Of a stretch of 64,000 nt of DNA, positions 1-8,849 are shown piece after piece (within the stretch, counting starts at the first letter, position 1; every line of letters begins with the position of its first letter). The DNA comes from Paenibacillus sabinae T27. GTDB taxonomy: Bacteria; Bacillota; Bacilli; Paenibacillales; Paenibacillaceae. Below the pieces are notes generated by a model, which did no database searches, was not told the DNA's origin, and was given only the letters and a program-made list of their open reading frames with translations. Made by a program: the position numbers and the translations under genes. The stretch is taken from positions 2,282,001-2,346,000 of the forward strand of contig NZ_CP004078.1 in the NCBI RefSeq assembly GCF_000612505.1, in the 5' to 3' direction.

Positions 1-1
1 G

Positions 2-637
2 AGCGGGGAGAGCCCGGAAACTGCGGCTTTGACGGAAGCGCTGGGCCGCCGCTGTCATGCGGTCGCCTGCGATCTGGCGGAGCTGAAGACGGGAGAAGAG
101 CTCGCAGCGGCGATTGAGGAGCAGTTCGGTCCGGTGGACATTCTGGTCAACAATGCGGGGATACAGCGCCGCCATCCGGCGGAGCAATTTCCAATCGAAG
201 ACTGGGATCTGGTGATGCAGGTTCAGCTTCGCTCGGTGTTCATGCTCTGCCAGGCGTTCGGCAAACGGATGCTGGAAAGAGGCTCCGGCAAAATCATCAA
301 TATCGCCTCGCTGCTGTCTTTCTCCGGCGGCTTGACCGTGCCAGCCTATGCGGCGGCGAAGGGAGGGATCGCCCAGCTGACCAAGGCACTGGCCAATGAA
401 TGGTCCTCGCGGGGAGTGAATGTCAATGCCATTGCGCCCGGGTATATGGCGACGGATATGAATACGGCCTTGATTAACGATTCGGTCCGCAGCGGGCAGA
501 TCATGGACCGGATTCCGTCCAAACGCTGGGGTTCGCCGGAGGATATGGGCGGGACCGCCGTCTTTCTTGCTTCCGAGGCCGCGCGTTATATTCACGGACA
601 GATCATCTGTGTGGATGGAGGTTGGATGGCAAGATAG
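2..637 (+). CDS. SDR-family oxidoreductase, KduD/gluconate-dehydrogenase-like (5'-partial)
   Basis: The reading frame is open from the first bases of the window, so the N-terminus with the first part of the Rossmann fold lies outside. What remains shows classical short-chain dehydrogenase signatures: the NNAG motif (VDILVNNAGIQ), the catalytic Ser in the NIASLLSFSG stretch, the Tyr-x-x-x-Lys pair in YAAAKGG, the PGYMATDM turn, and a C-terminal CVDGGW typical of the KduD (2-dehydro-3-deoxy-D-gluconate 5-dehydrogenase) and gluconate 5-dehydrogenase branch. Cytosolic NAD(P)H-dependent interconversion of a keto sugar acid is the likely role. The next two genes on the same strand also handle sugar acids. 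The exact substrate cannot be read from sequence. Confidence 0.85.
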   Translation, partial: SGESPETAALTEALGRRCHAVACDLAELKTGEELAAAIEEQFGPVDILVNNAGIQRRHPAEQFPIEDWDLVMQVQLRSVFMLCQAFGKRMLERGSGKIINIASLLSFSGGLTVPAYAAAKGGIAQLTKALANEWSSRGVNVNAIAPGYMATDMNTALINDSVRSGQIMDRIPSKRWGSPEDMGGTAVFLASEAARYIHGQIICVDGGWMAR

Positions 638-700
638 CTTGCGGACAGTCTTTGATCAATTTGATATTTTGCAATATATAGGATGAACTTGCAAAATGGC

Positions 701-929
701 ATCAGGGTAAGGAGTAACGAAGGGGAATTTTGGAACTGTAGGAGCGATAGCGATCGCCCGAAAGCTTTCCGGAGGAAAGCTCGCTTCGAAAGCATAGGCT
801 GTCACCGGATTTCATCCGCGAATAGTGGTTTTAATTAAGAAATCTGGGGACAACAGCGGCCGGAAGTCCAAACATTCCTCGTAGTTACGACTGATATCTG
901 ATGTAAACAATTCAAGTTCAGCTTATATA
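701..929 (+). repeat. Conserved structured intergenic element, copy A (possible ncRNA)
   Basis: This fills most of the 333-bp gap between the SDR gene and the next dehydrogenase, and is nearly repeated at 13580-13769. The first 58 bases differ from the other copy at two positions (701-758 against 13580-13637), and 841-903 differs from 13681-13743 at four. Copy A can form GGAAT+TTTGGA (724-734) with TCCAAA+ATTCC (867-878, one bulged C), a GCGAT/ATCGC hairpin inside 743-757, a GGAC/GTCC stem, and TCGTA/TACGA near 879-890. It carries an extra segment of about 39 bases (around 759-800) containing GCTTTCC-GGA-GGAAAGC. No convincing ORF is present. A structured RNA or a small repeat family is inferred. 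Confidence 0.75.
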
Positions 930-970
930 ATTGTTAAAAAATTTAATAAACCAATAGGAGTGGATCATTC

Positions 971-1948
971 ATGTCCAAAGCACGTGTCTATGTTACATAT
1001 CCGCTGGGGGACGATATTCTCGCACTGCTTCGCGAACAATGTGAAGTGGTGATGAACCCTGAGGAGCGGAGCCTGAGCCCGGAAGAGCTGATTGAAAATG
1101 CCCGGGGCTTCGACGCCGTTCTGACCGTGTCGGCAGGAGTCAATGAGGAAGTGGCCCGTGCGCTTGCTTCGAGCTGCAAAATTTTCGCCAACTACGGCGT
1201 CGGCTACAACAACATTGATGTCGAAGCCGCATCAAAACACGGCATTTATGTCAGCAACACGCCGGATGTTCTGACGGATGCAACGGCGGATTTTGCCTTT
1301 GCCCTGCTGCTGTCCGCCGCGCGCCGGGTAGTCGAATGCGATTCGTATGTACGGGCCGGCAAGAAGAACTGGGGCCCCATGAATCTGATCGGAGCCCAGG
1401 TCAGCGGCAAGACGATCGGGATACTCGGCGGAGGGCGGATCGGCAAGGCTGTGGCGAAGCGCGCCCAAGGCTTCAATATGCGGATACTGTACAATGATCA
1501 GCGGCCGAATCCCGATTTTGAGGCCGAGACGGGTGGGATATTCACGGATAAGAATACGCTGCTGAGCGAATCGGATTTCGTATCCGTTCATGTGCCGCTG
1601 CTGCCTTCCACCCACCATCTGATCGGGGCAGAAGAGCTTGAACTCATGAAGACGAGCGCGATCCTGATCAACGATTCGCGGGGTCCCATCATCGACGAGC
1701 AGGCGCTGGTGGCCGCGCTTCAAGGCGGCGTCATTGCCGGAGCGGGCCTCGACGTGTTCGAGTCCGAGCCGGAGCTTGCGCCGGGACTGGCTGAGCTTCC
1801 GAATGTGGTACTGGCCCCCCATGTGGGCAGCTCCACAACCGAAGCCAGGGTAGCCATGGGCGAGCTGTGCGCCCGGAACATCTTTGCAGTGCTTGACGGC
1901 GGGGCGCCGGTCACCTGCGTCAATCCAGAAGTTGGCGTGAAGGCCTAA
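971..1948 (+). CDS. D-isomer 2-hydroxyacid dehydrogenase (GhrB/2-ketogluconate reductase-like)
   Basis: A 325-residue member of the D-2-hydroxyacid dehydrogenase family. The substrate-binding part (about 1-100 and 290-325) flanks an NAD(P) domain with the GGGRIGK dinucleotide loop (residues 153-159). The catalytic triad is present: Arg237 in NDSRGP, Glu266 in DVFESEP and His284 in APHVGSS. Length and the NYGVGYNNID motif fit the glyoxylate/hydroxypyruvate/2-ketogluconate reductase branch. The ATG follows AGGAG at a good distance. With a KduD-like enzyme before it and 6-phosphogluconate dehydrogenase after it, reduction of 2-ketogluconate to gluconate is a reasonable inference, but glyoxylate reductase activity cannot be excluded. 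Copy A of the repeated element ends about 40 bp upstream of the start. Confidence 0.85.
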   Translation: MSKARVYVTYPLGDDILALLREQCEVVMNPEERSLSPEELIENARGFDAVLTVSAGVNEEVARALASSCKIFANYGVGYNNIDVEAASKHGIYVSNTPDVLTDATADFAFALLLSAARRVVECDSYVRAGKKNWGPMNLIGAQVSGKTIGILGGGRIGKAVAKRAQGFNMRILYNDQRPNPDFEAETGGIFTDKNTLLSESDFVSVHVPLLPSTHHLIGAEELELMKTSAILINDSRGPIIDEQALVAALQGGVIAGAGLDVFESEPELAPGLAELPNVVLAPHVGSSTTEARVAMGELCARNIFAVLDGGAPVTCVNPEVGVKA

Positions 1949-1971
1949 GCAGGCACTCGCCTTGCATTGAC

Positions 1972-2006
1972 GAAGTCTTTCCGGGGCAGCGCTCCGGGAA
2001 GACTTC
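1972..2006 (+). other. 13-bp stem-loop between the dehydrogenase and gnd
   Basis: GAAGTCTTTCCGG at 1972-1984 pairs with CCGGGAAGACTTC at 1994-2006 over 13 bp with a single T-G wobble and a 9-base loop. No T-run follows, so it is a poor intrinsic terminator. It may be a partial terminator, an RNA-processing site or a 3'-end stabiliser between the two genes. Confidence 0.6.
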
Positions 2007-2051
2007 CGTTATGTCGAATTCGATACTAATAAACAGGGGGCTGGAGATCGA

Positions 2052-3452
2052 ATGAGCAAGCAGCAAGTAGGAGTTGTCGGATTGGCCGTCATGGGCAAGA
2101 ATCTTGCCTTGAATATAGCCGGGCACGGTTATTCCGTAGCCGTATACAACCGGTCGAAGGAGAAGACAGACCTTTTGCTGGCAGAGGCCGGGGAGAAGGA
2201 CATCAGGGGCGCATACACCCTACAGGATTTGGCGGAGACGCTGGAGCGGCCCCGGAAGATTCTGCTGATGGTAAAAGCCGGGCAGCCCGTGGACGAGGCT
2301 ATTGCTCAACTGCTGCCTTATCTGGAACCCGGGGATGTGCTGGTTGACGGCGGCAACTCCTTTTACAAGGACACGATCCGCAGAAGCCGCGAGCTGGAAG
2401 ATCGGGGCATTTATTTTGTCGGCACAGGGATATCCGGCGGGGAAGAAGGCGCGCTTAAGGGACCGTCCATTATGCCCGGCGGCAATTATGAAGCTTACCA
2501 GCTCATTGCGCCTATACTGAACGACATCTCGGCGAAGGTCGAGGGCGAACCCTGCTGCACGTACACAGGCGGCGACGGGGCCGGACATTTTGTCAAAATG
2601 GTTCACAATGGGATCGAATATGCCGACATGCAGTTAATCGGAGAAGCTTATGTGCTGATGCAGCGGCTGCTGGGTCTGTCTCCGGCCGACATCCGGCAGG
2701 CGTTCACCGAGTGGAATGAAGGAGAGCTGAATAGCTACCTGATTGAGATTACGGCAGATATCTTCGGGAAGACCGACCCGGACACGGGGCAATATCTGGT
2801 GGATGTAATTCTCGATTCCGCCGGGCAGAAGGGCACGGGCAAATGGACCAGCCAGAATGCGCTGGATATAGGGACCCCTGTCCCGACCATTACGGCCGCG
2901 GTGTTCGAGCGTTATCTATCCGCTTTGAAAGAAGAGCGCGTCACAGCGAGCAAAGCTTTCAGCGATCCAGCTCCGAGAGAAGCCGAAATTCCCGCCGGTT
3001 TCATCGAGTCGATCCGCAGAGCTCTATACGTCAGCAAAATCTGCGCTTATGCCCAGGGCTTCAGCCTGCTTGCGAAAGCGTCGAAGGAATATAACTGGAA
3101 TCTGGACCTTGGCAGTATTGCCATGATATTCCGGGGCGGCTGCATTATCCGGGCGCAGTTTCTGAATAAAATCAAGCAGGCTTACGACCATAATCCTGAT
3201 TTAACCAATCTGCTATTGGATGATTATTTTCAGCACATTATCGGCCAGTACCAGCAGGATTGGCGGGATACGGTAATGGCAGCCGTCGGGCAGGGAATTT
3301 CGGTTCCGGCTTTCGCTAGCGCTATCTCCTATTTTGACAGCTACCGGACGGAGCGGCTGCCGGCAAATCTGCTTCAGGCCCAGCGGGATTACTTCGGCGC
3401 GCATACGTATGAGCGAACAGACAAAGAAGGCATTTTCCATACCGAATGGTAA
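2052..3452 (+). CDS. gndA: 6-phosphogluconate dehydrogenase, decarboxylating
   Basis: 466 residues, the normal length of the family. It oxidatively decarboxylates 6-phosphogluconate to ribulose 5-phosphate, the third step of the oxidative pentose phosphate pathway, in the cytosol. The N-terminal Rossmann domain has [12 protein letters not shown] and VYNRS, consistent with NADP use. The signatures [17 protein letters not shown] (substrate loop), [15 protein letters not shown] (catalytic Lys and His-Asn) and KGTGKWT are all visible, and the C-terminus has the [12 protein letters not shown] tail. The start follows a GGGGGCTGGAG ribosome site. A terminator follows at once, so it is probably last in its transcription unit. 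Placement after a ketogluconate-reductase-like gene suggests feeding of gluconate into the pentose phosphate pathway. Confidence 0.97.
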   Translation: MSKQQVGVVGLAVMGKNLALNIAGHGYSVAVYNRSKEKTDLLLAEAGEKDIRGAYTLQDLAETLERPRKILLMVKAGQPVDEAIAQLLPYLEPGDVLVDGGNSFYKDTIRRSRELEDRGIYFVGTGISGGEEGALKGPSIMPGGNYEAYQLIAPILNDISAKVEGEPCCTYTGGDGAGHFVKMVHNGIEYADMQLIGEAYVLMQRLLGLSPADIRQAFTEWNEGELNSYLIEITADIFGKTDPDTGQYLVDVILDSAGQKGTGKWTSQNALDIGTPVPTITAAVFERYLSALKEERVTASKAFSDPAPREAEIPAGFIESIRRALYVSKICAYAQGFSLLAKASKEYNWNLDLGSIAMIFRGGCIIRAQFLNKIKQAYDHNPDLTNLLLDDYFQHIIGQYQQDWRDTVMAAVGQGISVPAFASAISYFDSYRTERLPANLLQAQRDYFGAHTYERTDKEGIFHTEW

Positions 3453-3472
3453 AATAATCATGATTAAGTAAA

Positions 3473-3497
3473 GTCATCCCTACCGGGGATGGCTTTT
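3473..3497 (+). terminator. Intrinsic terminator after gndA
   Basis: GTCATCCC and GGGGATGGC form a stem with a TACC loop, followed by TTTTT. Confidence 0.85.
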
Positions 3498-3602
3498 TGC
3501 TGCGGTCTATGGGTCAGCGCGGTCAACACATTTTCCACATAACCTCGTTTTATAATGAATTTACTCTATTTCATATTATAATAATGACGGGAGAGATGAT
3601 GG

Positions 3603-3830
3603 ATGAATTGGTCTTCGCTGCTGACGCTGATCTGTCCGCTGATGATGGTGGTTATGATGCTCGGGATGAAGGGAGCGCACGGACACGGACATGGCAAAAA
3701 GAGTTCTCATTCACACGGCGTTTCCTCAGCGGATTCCGGCATTCGGCTGGAGCTGGACGAACTGAAAGCGCAGAATGAGCAATTGAAGCGGGAGCTTGAT
3801 ACTTTAAAAGCGTACCAAAAGGCGGAATAG
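3603..3830 (+). CDS. Small His-rich membrane protein (DUF2933-like)
   Basis: 75 residues. Residues 1-22 form one hydrophobic Met-rich segment, followed by a His/Gly stretch (HGHGHGKKSSHSHG) and a C-terminal heptad-like helix (LELDELKAQNEQLKRELDTL) that could be a short coiled coil. The layout resembles small DUF2933-type membrane proteins often found with copper-handling genes, but that match is from memory. The ATG is preceded by GGGAGAG, and two TATAAT-like boxes lie upstream (about 3551-3588). It sits 47 bp ahead of a two-component system that seems to share its transcript. Metal binding by the His cluster is inference. Confidence 0.75.
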   Translation: MNWSSLLTLICPLMMVVMMLGMKGAHGHGHGKKSSHSHGVSSADSGIRLELDELKAQNEQLKRELDTLKAYQKAE

Positions 3831-3876
3831 CATAATAATTGCGGCATAGGCAACCGGGAAAAAGAAGGTGACGATC

Positions 3877-4584
3877 ATGGCGCGGCTCCGTGCGCTTGTT
3901 GTGGACGATGAATGGAATATGCGAAATCTGCTGCGAATTTATTTGATGAAGGAAGGCTTTTGGGTAAGCGAAGCCTCGACGGGACGGGAGGCGCTTTCGC
4001 TTATTGGCAGCGAGCCGTTCGATATCATGCTGCTGGACGTGATGATGCCCGACATGGATGGCTGGCAGGTATGTGAGGCTGTCAGGGACAAGAGCAGCGT
4101 GCCGATTCTCATGCTGACCGCCCGTTCCGAAACGAAGGACAAGATCCGGGGGCTGGAGACCGGGGCAGACGATTATCTGACGAAGCCGTTCGAGCCTGAG
4201 GAATTGGTGGCCCGGATGCATTCGCTGATCCGCAGGGCGAACCTGGCGCAGTATGCGGCTCCGAAGGAGCGGGTGCTGGAGTTCCCCGGGCTGGTCATCC
4301 GTCCGGATGCCCGCGAGGTGTCCGTCATGGACAGCGGGGTCGAGCTGACGCCGAAGGAATTCGATCTGCTGGCCGTTCTGTCCGGCAACCTGCAGCGCGC
4401 CTTCAGCCGGGATGAGCTGGTGGAGCGGCTGTGGGGACTTGATTTTGAGGGGGAAACCCGGGTTGTGGACACCCATATCAAGAATATCCGCGAAAAGCTG
4501 CAAAAAGCCGGCCTCGGCTACAATCCGGTTCAGACCGTCTGGGGAGTGGGCTATAAATTTCAGGTGCCCGGTGAAATCCAATGA
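3877..4584 (+). CDS. Response regulator, OmpR/PhoB family
   Basis: 235 residues. The receiver domain (about 5-118) has the acidic pair Asp10-Asp11, phospho-acceptor Asp54 (MLLDVMMPDMDG), the switch Thr in MLTARS and Lys103 in LTKPF. The C-terminal winged helix (about 135-232) has ELTPKEFDLL, the recognition helix RVVDTHIKNIREKL and the wing GVGYKF. I chose ATG 3877 because AGAAGG at 3864-3868 is well spaced from it; an in-frame GTG at 3868 overlaps that site. The gene overlaps the kinase gene by 4 bp (ATGA), so translation is coupled. The target genes are unknown; the small membrane genes on either side are candidates. Confidence 0.93.
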   Translation: MARLRALVVDDEWNMRNLLRIYLMKEGFWVSEASTGREALSLIGSEPFDIMLLDVMMPDMDGWQVCEAVRDKSSVPILMLTARSETKDKIRGLETGADDYLTKPFEPEELVARMHSLIRRANLAQYAAPKERVLEFPGLVIRPDAREVSVMDSGVELTPKEFDLLAVLSGNLQRAFSRDELVERLWGLDFEGETRVVDTHIKNIREKLQKAGLGYNPVQTVWGVGYKFQVPGEIQ

Positions 4585-5978
4585 AGAATAATCGAATCGG
4601 ACTGAAGCTCGGCTTGATCATTTCTGGCCTCTTTCTCGTCGTGCTGCTGTTTCTGGGCGTGGCTGTCGACCGGATGTTCACCAGCTTTTATTATGCCAAT
4701 ATGCGGACAGAAACGGAGGACTTGGCTTCTCATTTTACCGTTATGGCCGAGTCTTCGGAGAATGATACGATGGGCATGATGGGGACGTTCGCCGAATTTT
4801 CGGGTGTCGGCATTTATAATGTGAGCCGGGAAGGTAACGTGATGATGCACTCGGGTGTCGAGGACCACGGGTGCATGTCTTTTGTCCGGAGTTCGGACCT
4901 GAATGCGATTTTTTCTGGGGAAAAGGTAAGCTATCTCTATAAAGATCCGGGTGGCGCGCGCCATTTCGTTTCGGTCGAACCGATCGTGAAGGATGGGCAG
5001 GTCGTCTCCGCCCTGTATATCGTGGCTTCAACCGAAAGGATGGACGAGTCGCTGGCGGGAGTACGGAAGCTGCTGATACTCTCCGGCATCGGCGCGTTCC
5101 TGCTTGCTTTGGGGAGCACATGGATTATCGCCCAGTTTCTGTCCAGGCCGCTTCTGCAGATGCAGAAGGCTACCCGGAAGATTGCCGCCGGAGAGCTGGA
5201 GACGAGAGTGGACATCGGGAACAGGGATGAGATCGGCGCGCTCGCCGGAGCGATTAACGATTTGGCGGTCGATCTGCAGCGTTACCGGGATTCGCGGCAG
5301 GAGTTTTTTGCCAATATCTCGCATGAGCTTCGGACGCCGATTACCTACCTTGAGGGGTATGCGAACGTGGTCAAAGAACGCCTGTACGAGACGGAAGAGG
5401 AAAAGGACCGGTATCTTGACATCATCTACATGGAAGCGCGTCGCATTCAGCATCTTGTGGATGATCTGTTCGAGCTGGCCAAAATGGAGGAAGGCAAGAT
5501 CAGCCTAGCGCCGGAATGGGTCGATTTGGCGGAGCTTGCGGGGCAGGCGGTCGAGAAGACGAAGCTGAAAGCCGGGGACAAAAACCTGGAGCTACAATAT
5601 ACGGTGGAAGGTAAGCCGGTACCTATGTATACGGACGGTGCCCGGATGGAGCAAATTGTGCTGAATCTGCTGGAAAATGCAATCCGGTACACCGAGCGGG
5701 GATGGGTCCGCCTCCGGTTGTCGTTTGAGCCGGGTGAGGTGAAGCTGGCCGTACAGGATACGGGAATCGGAATACCTGAGGATGAGCTCCCTTATATATT
5801 CGAGCGGTTTTACCGGGTGGAGAAGTCCAGATCCCGCAGCCATGGCGGCACAGGCCTTGGGCTGTCCATCGTTCACAAGCTGGCGGGACTGCTCGGCGGA
5901 AATATCACAGTCACCAGCAAGGTGGGGGAAGGAACCTGTTTCGAGCTTCATTTTGCGCTGCGGCAGGAGGAACGTTAA
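4581..5978 (+). CDS. Sensor histidine kinase with Met/His-rich extracytoplasmic domain
   Basis: 465 residues. Order: membrane helix 8-29, extracytoplasmic domain about 30-160, membrane helix 163-185, HAMP 186-237, HisKA dimerisation domain with His248 in ISHELRTP, then the ATPase domain with N-box LLENAIRYT, G1 DTGIGIP and G2 GGTGLGLSI. The external domain has clusters of Met, His and Cys (MGMMG at 64-68, MMH at 88-90, EDHGCM at 94-99), unusual for a generic sensor and suggestive of soft-metal sensing; this is inference. It overlaps the response-regulator gene by 4 bp and the next small gene by one base, so the group is a tight operon. Confidence 0.93.
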   Translation: MKNNRIGLKLGLIISGLFLVVLLFLGVAVDRMFTSFYYANMRTETEDLASHFTVMAESSENDTMGMMGTFAEFSGVGIYNVSREGNVMMHSGVEDHGCMSFVRSSDLNAIFSGEKVSYLYKDPGGARHFVSVEPIVKDGQVVSALYIVASTERMDESLAGVRKLLILSGIGAFLLALGSTWIIAQFLSRPLLQMQKATRKIAAGELETRVDIGNRDEIGALAGAINDLAVDLQRYRDSRQEFFANISHELRTPITYLEGYANVVKERLYETEEEKDRYLDIIYMEARRIQHLVDDLFELAKMEEGKISLAPEWVDLAELAGQAVEKTKLKAGDKNLELQYTVEGKPVPMYTDGARMEQIVLNLLENAIRYTERGWVRLRLSFEPGEVKLAVQDTGIGIPEDELPYIFERFYRVEKSRSRSHGGTGLGLSIVHKLAGLLGGNITVTSKVGEGTCFELHFALRQEER

Positions 5979-6178
5979 TGAAGAAAATCGAATGGCTGAT
6001 TGTGGTTCTTCTGATCGGTATGGGCATAATGTGCATGAGCGTATCGGCGTTCTCGTTCCGCAGCATGCCTTTGATGCATTTTGGGGAACGCATGACGCGC
6101 GTGTTTGCCTGCATCGGGATGCTGGCTGTCGTTCTGCTGCTGCTTCTCGGCTGGTTGGCGTTCAGGAAGAAGCGCTGA
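5978..6178 (+). CDS. Small two-helix membrane protein, Met-rich
   Basis: 66 residues with two hydrophobic helices (about 5-25 and 42-60) and a short basic tail (AFRKKR). The loop between them is Met/His containing (FRSMPLMHFGERM). The ATG shares a base with the kinase stop codon (TAATG) and AGGAGGAACG lies just upstream inside the kinase gene, so coupled translation is likely. I do not recognise the family. Its position as the fourth gene of the sensor cassette suggests an accessory or modulator of the kinase, or a small metal-handling protein. Confidence 0.7.
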   Translation: MKKIEWLIVVLLIGMGIMCMSVSAFSFRSMPLMHFGERMTRVFACIGMLAVVLLLLLGWLAFRKKR

Positions 6179-6329
6179 AACCAGGGCAGAATAAAAGGTT
6201 TACCCCGGCATGCCGATCGCTTATCCTTATAAAAAGAAAATGCAGCCGGTCCGGGTGGTTCGCTGGTTATTTAGTCAGCCGGCGTTCCGTCCAAGCGGCC
6301 GCTTAATCAATAGAAAGGGGGGACCGGCG

Positions 6330-7043
6330 ATGGCCTGGTCTTTTTACCCTCTGGGGGATTCGGCGGTGCTGATCGAGTTCGGCTCCGGCGTTGACGAGAA
6401 GCTTCATCAAGAAATAAGAGTCGCTGTGCGCCGGATTGAAGGCCGTCCGTTCCCCGGCTTTATCGAATGTGTTCCGGCTTTCACCACGTTGTGCGTCTAT
6501 TATGATCTAATGGGGCTTCGCCTTCCGGAGCGAAAAATGACGGCGTTTGAGCATGTTTGTTCCCTCCTGCGGGAGATGGAGAAGACAGCCGATGAGGACA
6601 AGGAGGTCCAAAGCGGGCAGGTCATCGACATTCCGGTCTGCTACGGCGGCGAATTCGGTCCCGACCTTGGGCTTGTGGCGGAGCTGAACGGGTTAAGCGG
6701 GGAGGAAGTCGTTTCGATTCATTCCGGTGAACGGTATCTGGTGTATGCCATCGGCTTTGCGCCGGGGTTCCCTTATCTCGGAGGCATGCCGGATCGCATT
6801 GCGGCCCCGCGCAAACAGACGCCAAGGCTCAGCATTCCCGCCGGTTCAGTCGGCATTGCGGGCGCCCAAACCGGCATTTATCCCATCGAGACGCCCGGAG
6901 GCTGGCAGATTATCGGCAGAACGCCGCTCGCGCTCTTTCGGCCGGAGAAGTCGCCGCCGACCCTGCTTAAGGGAGGAGACTATATCCGGTTTCGTCCGAT
7001 CGGGGAGGAAGAATACCGGAGATTGCGGGGAATGCAGCCATGA
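6330..7043 (+). CDS. pxpB: 5-oxoprolinase subunit PxpB (KipI family)
   Basis: 237 residues from ATG 6330, which has GAAAGGGGGGA just upstream; a longer in-frame reading to 6210 has no ribosome site. Family motifs include GDSAVLIEFG near the N-terminus, IPVCYGGEFGPDL, and the C-terminal GFAPGFPYLGGMP and GAQTGIYPIETPGGWQIIGRTP. With PxpC and PxpA it forms the ATP-dependent prokaryotic 5-oxoprolinase that opens pyroglutamate to glutamate. The B. subtilis homologue KipI is also known as an inhibitor of the sporulation kinase KinA. It overlaps pxpC by 4 bp, as expected for subunits made together. Confidence 0.93.
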   Translation: MAWSFYPLGDSAVLIEFGSGVDEKLHQEIRVAVRRIEGRPFPGFIECVPAFTTLCVYYDLMGLRLPERKMTAFEHVCSLLREMEKTADEDKEVQSGQVIDIPVCYGGEFGPDLGLVAELNGLSGEEVVSIHSGERYLVYAIGFAPGFPYLGGMPDRIAAPRKQTPRLSIPAGSVGIAGAQTGIYPIETPGGWQIIGRTPLALFRPEKSPPTLLKGGDYIRFRPIGEEEYRRLRGMQP

Positions 7044-8095
7044 GCATCTATATACATAAACCGGGTCCGCTAACGACGATCCAGGATCTTGGGAGAACGG
7101 GCTATGGAAAATACGGCGTAATCGTCTCCGGAGCCATGGACCGGTTTGCCCATCGCGCGGCGAATTGGCTTGTAGGGAACAATGGCGGCGCGGCGGCGCT
7201 GGAGATTACGCTCTCGGGCTTTGCCGCCGAGTTCCGGCAGAATCACTGGATTGCGATAACGGGGGGCGATATGGCTCCCGTTATCGACGGCAGCCCGGTG
7301 CCAATGTGGCGTCCCGTATTCGTTCGAAAAGGCAGCAGGCTTGTGCTCAAACGGCCGGTCTCCGGCTGTCGGGCGCATGTGGCGGTCTCCGGTGGATTGG
7401 ATGTCCCCGAGGTCATGGGCAGCCGCAGTACGTACCTGCGTGCAGGAATCGGCGGATTTGGAGGGAGGCCACTGAAAGCGGGGGATGAGCTGGCTGTAGG
7501 CCCTGCTTCGCTGCGGGACCCTTATCCAGTTCCGGCTTCGCTGGAGAGCAGGCTATGCAAGGCGCCGACGATTTCAGGGGCGGCTGGGGAAGACGGCCCC
7601 TTCTATGCGGTCCACTGGACCATTCCCTGGTCGCTGCTTCCGGCTTACAGCCGGAAGCCGGTGATCCGGGTGATCCGCGGCCGTCAGTGGGATGACTTTA
7701 CCCAAGCCAGCCGCCGGGCTTTTTTGGAATCCGCCTTCCTTGTAACACCCCAATCGGACCGGATGGGCTACCGCTTGTCCGGGCCGTCCCTTGAGCTGGA
7801 ATCGCCGCGCGAATATTTGTCCGAGGCCGTGGCGGTCGGGACGGTTCAGATTCCGGCAGACGGCCAGCCGATTGTGCTGATGGCCGACCGGCAGTCGCTC
7901 GGCGGCTATCCGAAGATCGCGCAGGTCATCAGCGCGGACCTTCCGGTGTTGGCCCAGACCGTGCCGGGAGGAAATGTCTCGTTTCGGGAGGTCACGCCGG
8001 AGGAGGCGGAATCCCTGTACCTGCGCGGAGAACGAAAGCTGAAACGGCTGGAAATGATGATCCGGCTGAAGCTGAAGGAGGGTTATCATGCTTGA
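7040..8095 (+). CDS. pxpC: 5-oxoprolinase subunit PxpC (KipA, biotin-carboxylase-like family)
   Basis: 351 residues. The start region ([18 protein letters not shown]) is the hallmark of the KipA/urea-amidolyase C-terminal family. Other motifs are [69 protein letters not shown] and [17 protein letters not shown]. It works with PxpB and PxpA in ATP-dependent hydrolysis of 5-oxoproline. It overlaps pxpB by 4 bp and pxpA by 8 bp, a tight operon in the order B-C-A. No truncation is seen. Confidence 0.93.
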   Translation: MSIYIHKPGPLTTIQDLGRTGYGKYGVIVSGAMDRFAHRAANWLVGNNGGAAALEITLSGFAAEFRQNHWIAITGGDMAPVIDGSPVPMWRPVFVRKGSRLVLKRPVSGCRAHVAVSGGLDVPEVMGSRSTYLRAGIGGFGGRPLKAGDELAVGPASLRDPYPVPASLESRLCKAPTISGAAGEDGPFYAVHWTIPWSLLPAYSRKPVIRVIRGRQWDDFTQASRRAFLESAFLVTPQSDRMGYRLSGPSLELESPREYLSEAVAVGTVQIPADGQPIVLMADRQSLGGYPKIAQVISADLPVLAQTVPGGNVSFREVTPEEAESLYLRGERKLKRLEMMIRLKLKEGYHA

Positions 8096-8846
8096 GGTGG
8101 ATTTGAACTGCGATATGGGAGAGAGCTTTGGCGCTTATATCATTGGCGCTGACGAAGCATTGCTTGCGGCCGTCACATCGGCGAATATTGCCTGCGGGTT
8201 CCATGCGGGCGATCCCGGTGTCATGCGCAAGGCGGTCCGGGCGGCGATCGCCGCTGGCGTGAGCGTCGGAGCGCATCCGGGCCTGCCGGATCTTACGGGC
8301 TTCGGGAGAAGGAATATGGACATTTCTCCCGAAGAGGCGTTCGATCTCGTGACGTACCAGATCGGCGCCTTGGACGCCTTCGTCCGGCAGGAGGATGGCC
8401 GGCTTCATCACGTGAAGCCGCACGGCGCTCTGTATAATATGGCCGCGGCTTCGCGTCCGCTTGCCGATGCCATCGCCGCCGCCGTGTCCCGGTTCGATCC
8501 GTCCCTGGTGCTGTACGGCCTGTCGGGAAGCGAGCTGCTCGCCGCCGGCCGCAAGGCAGGACTCACCACGGCAAGCGAAGTGTTCGCCGACCGGACGTAT
8601 CAGCGGGACGGGTCGCTGACGCCGCGCCGTCAGCCGGGAGCCGTGATCACGGACATGGAACAATCGATCCGTCAGGTGATCCGCATGGTCAAGGAAGGGA
8701 ATGTCCTGTCTTTGGACGGAGCAGAAGTCCCGCTTAAAGCGGATACCGTCTGCATCCACGGCGACGGGGCGGGCGCGGCCGCATTTGCCGCCGAGCTGGG
8801 CCGCCGGCTGAAAGCGGAGGGGATTGAGGTGAAGGCGAAGCGGTAG
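8088..8846 (+). CDS. pxpA: 5-oxoprolinase subunit PxpA (LamB/YcsF family)
   Basis: 252 residues, normal for LamB/YcsF proteins. The N-terminal [14 protein letters not shown], then [28 protein letters not shown], the [11 protein letters not shown] block, [17 protein letters not shown] and CIHGDGAGA are the family signatures. It is the third subunit of the ATP-dependent 5-oxoprolinase. A GAAGGAGGG site stands before ATG 8088. The gene ends only a few bases from the convergent spermidine-synthase-like gene, with no terminator visible in the gap. Confidence 0.94.
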   Translation: MLEVDLNCDMGESFGAYIIGADEALLAAVTSANIACGFHAGDPGVMRKAVRAAIAAGVSVGAHPGLPDLTGFGRRNMDISPEEAFDLVTYQIGALDAFVRQEDGRLHHVKPHGALYNMAAASRPLADAIAAAVSRFDPSLVLYGLSGSELLAAGRKAGLTTASEVFADRTYQRDGSLTPRRQPGAVITDMEQSIRQVIRMVKEGNVLSLDGAEVPLKADTVCIHGDGAGAAAFAAELGRRLKAEGIEVKAKR

Positions 8847-8849
8847 CTT

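Noticed and set aside
592..795. Minus-strand frame over the end of the SDR gene and copy A
   Set aside because: Overlaps the repeated element and has no ribosome site or protein-like composition.
3652..4581. 309-residue minus-strand frame
   Set aside because: Shadow of the response-regulator gene; Arg/His/Gln-rich antisense composition.
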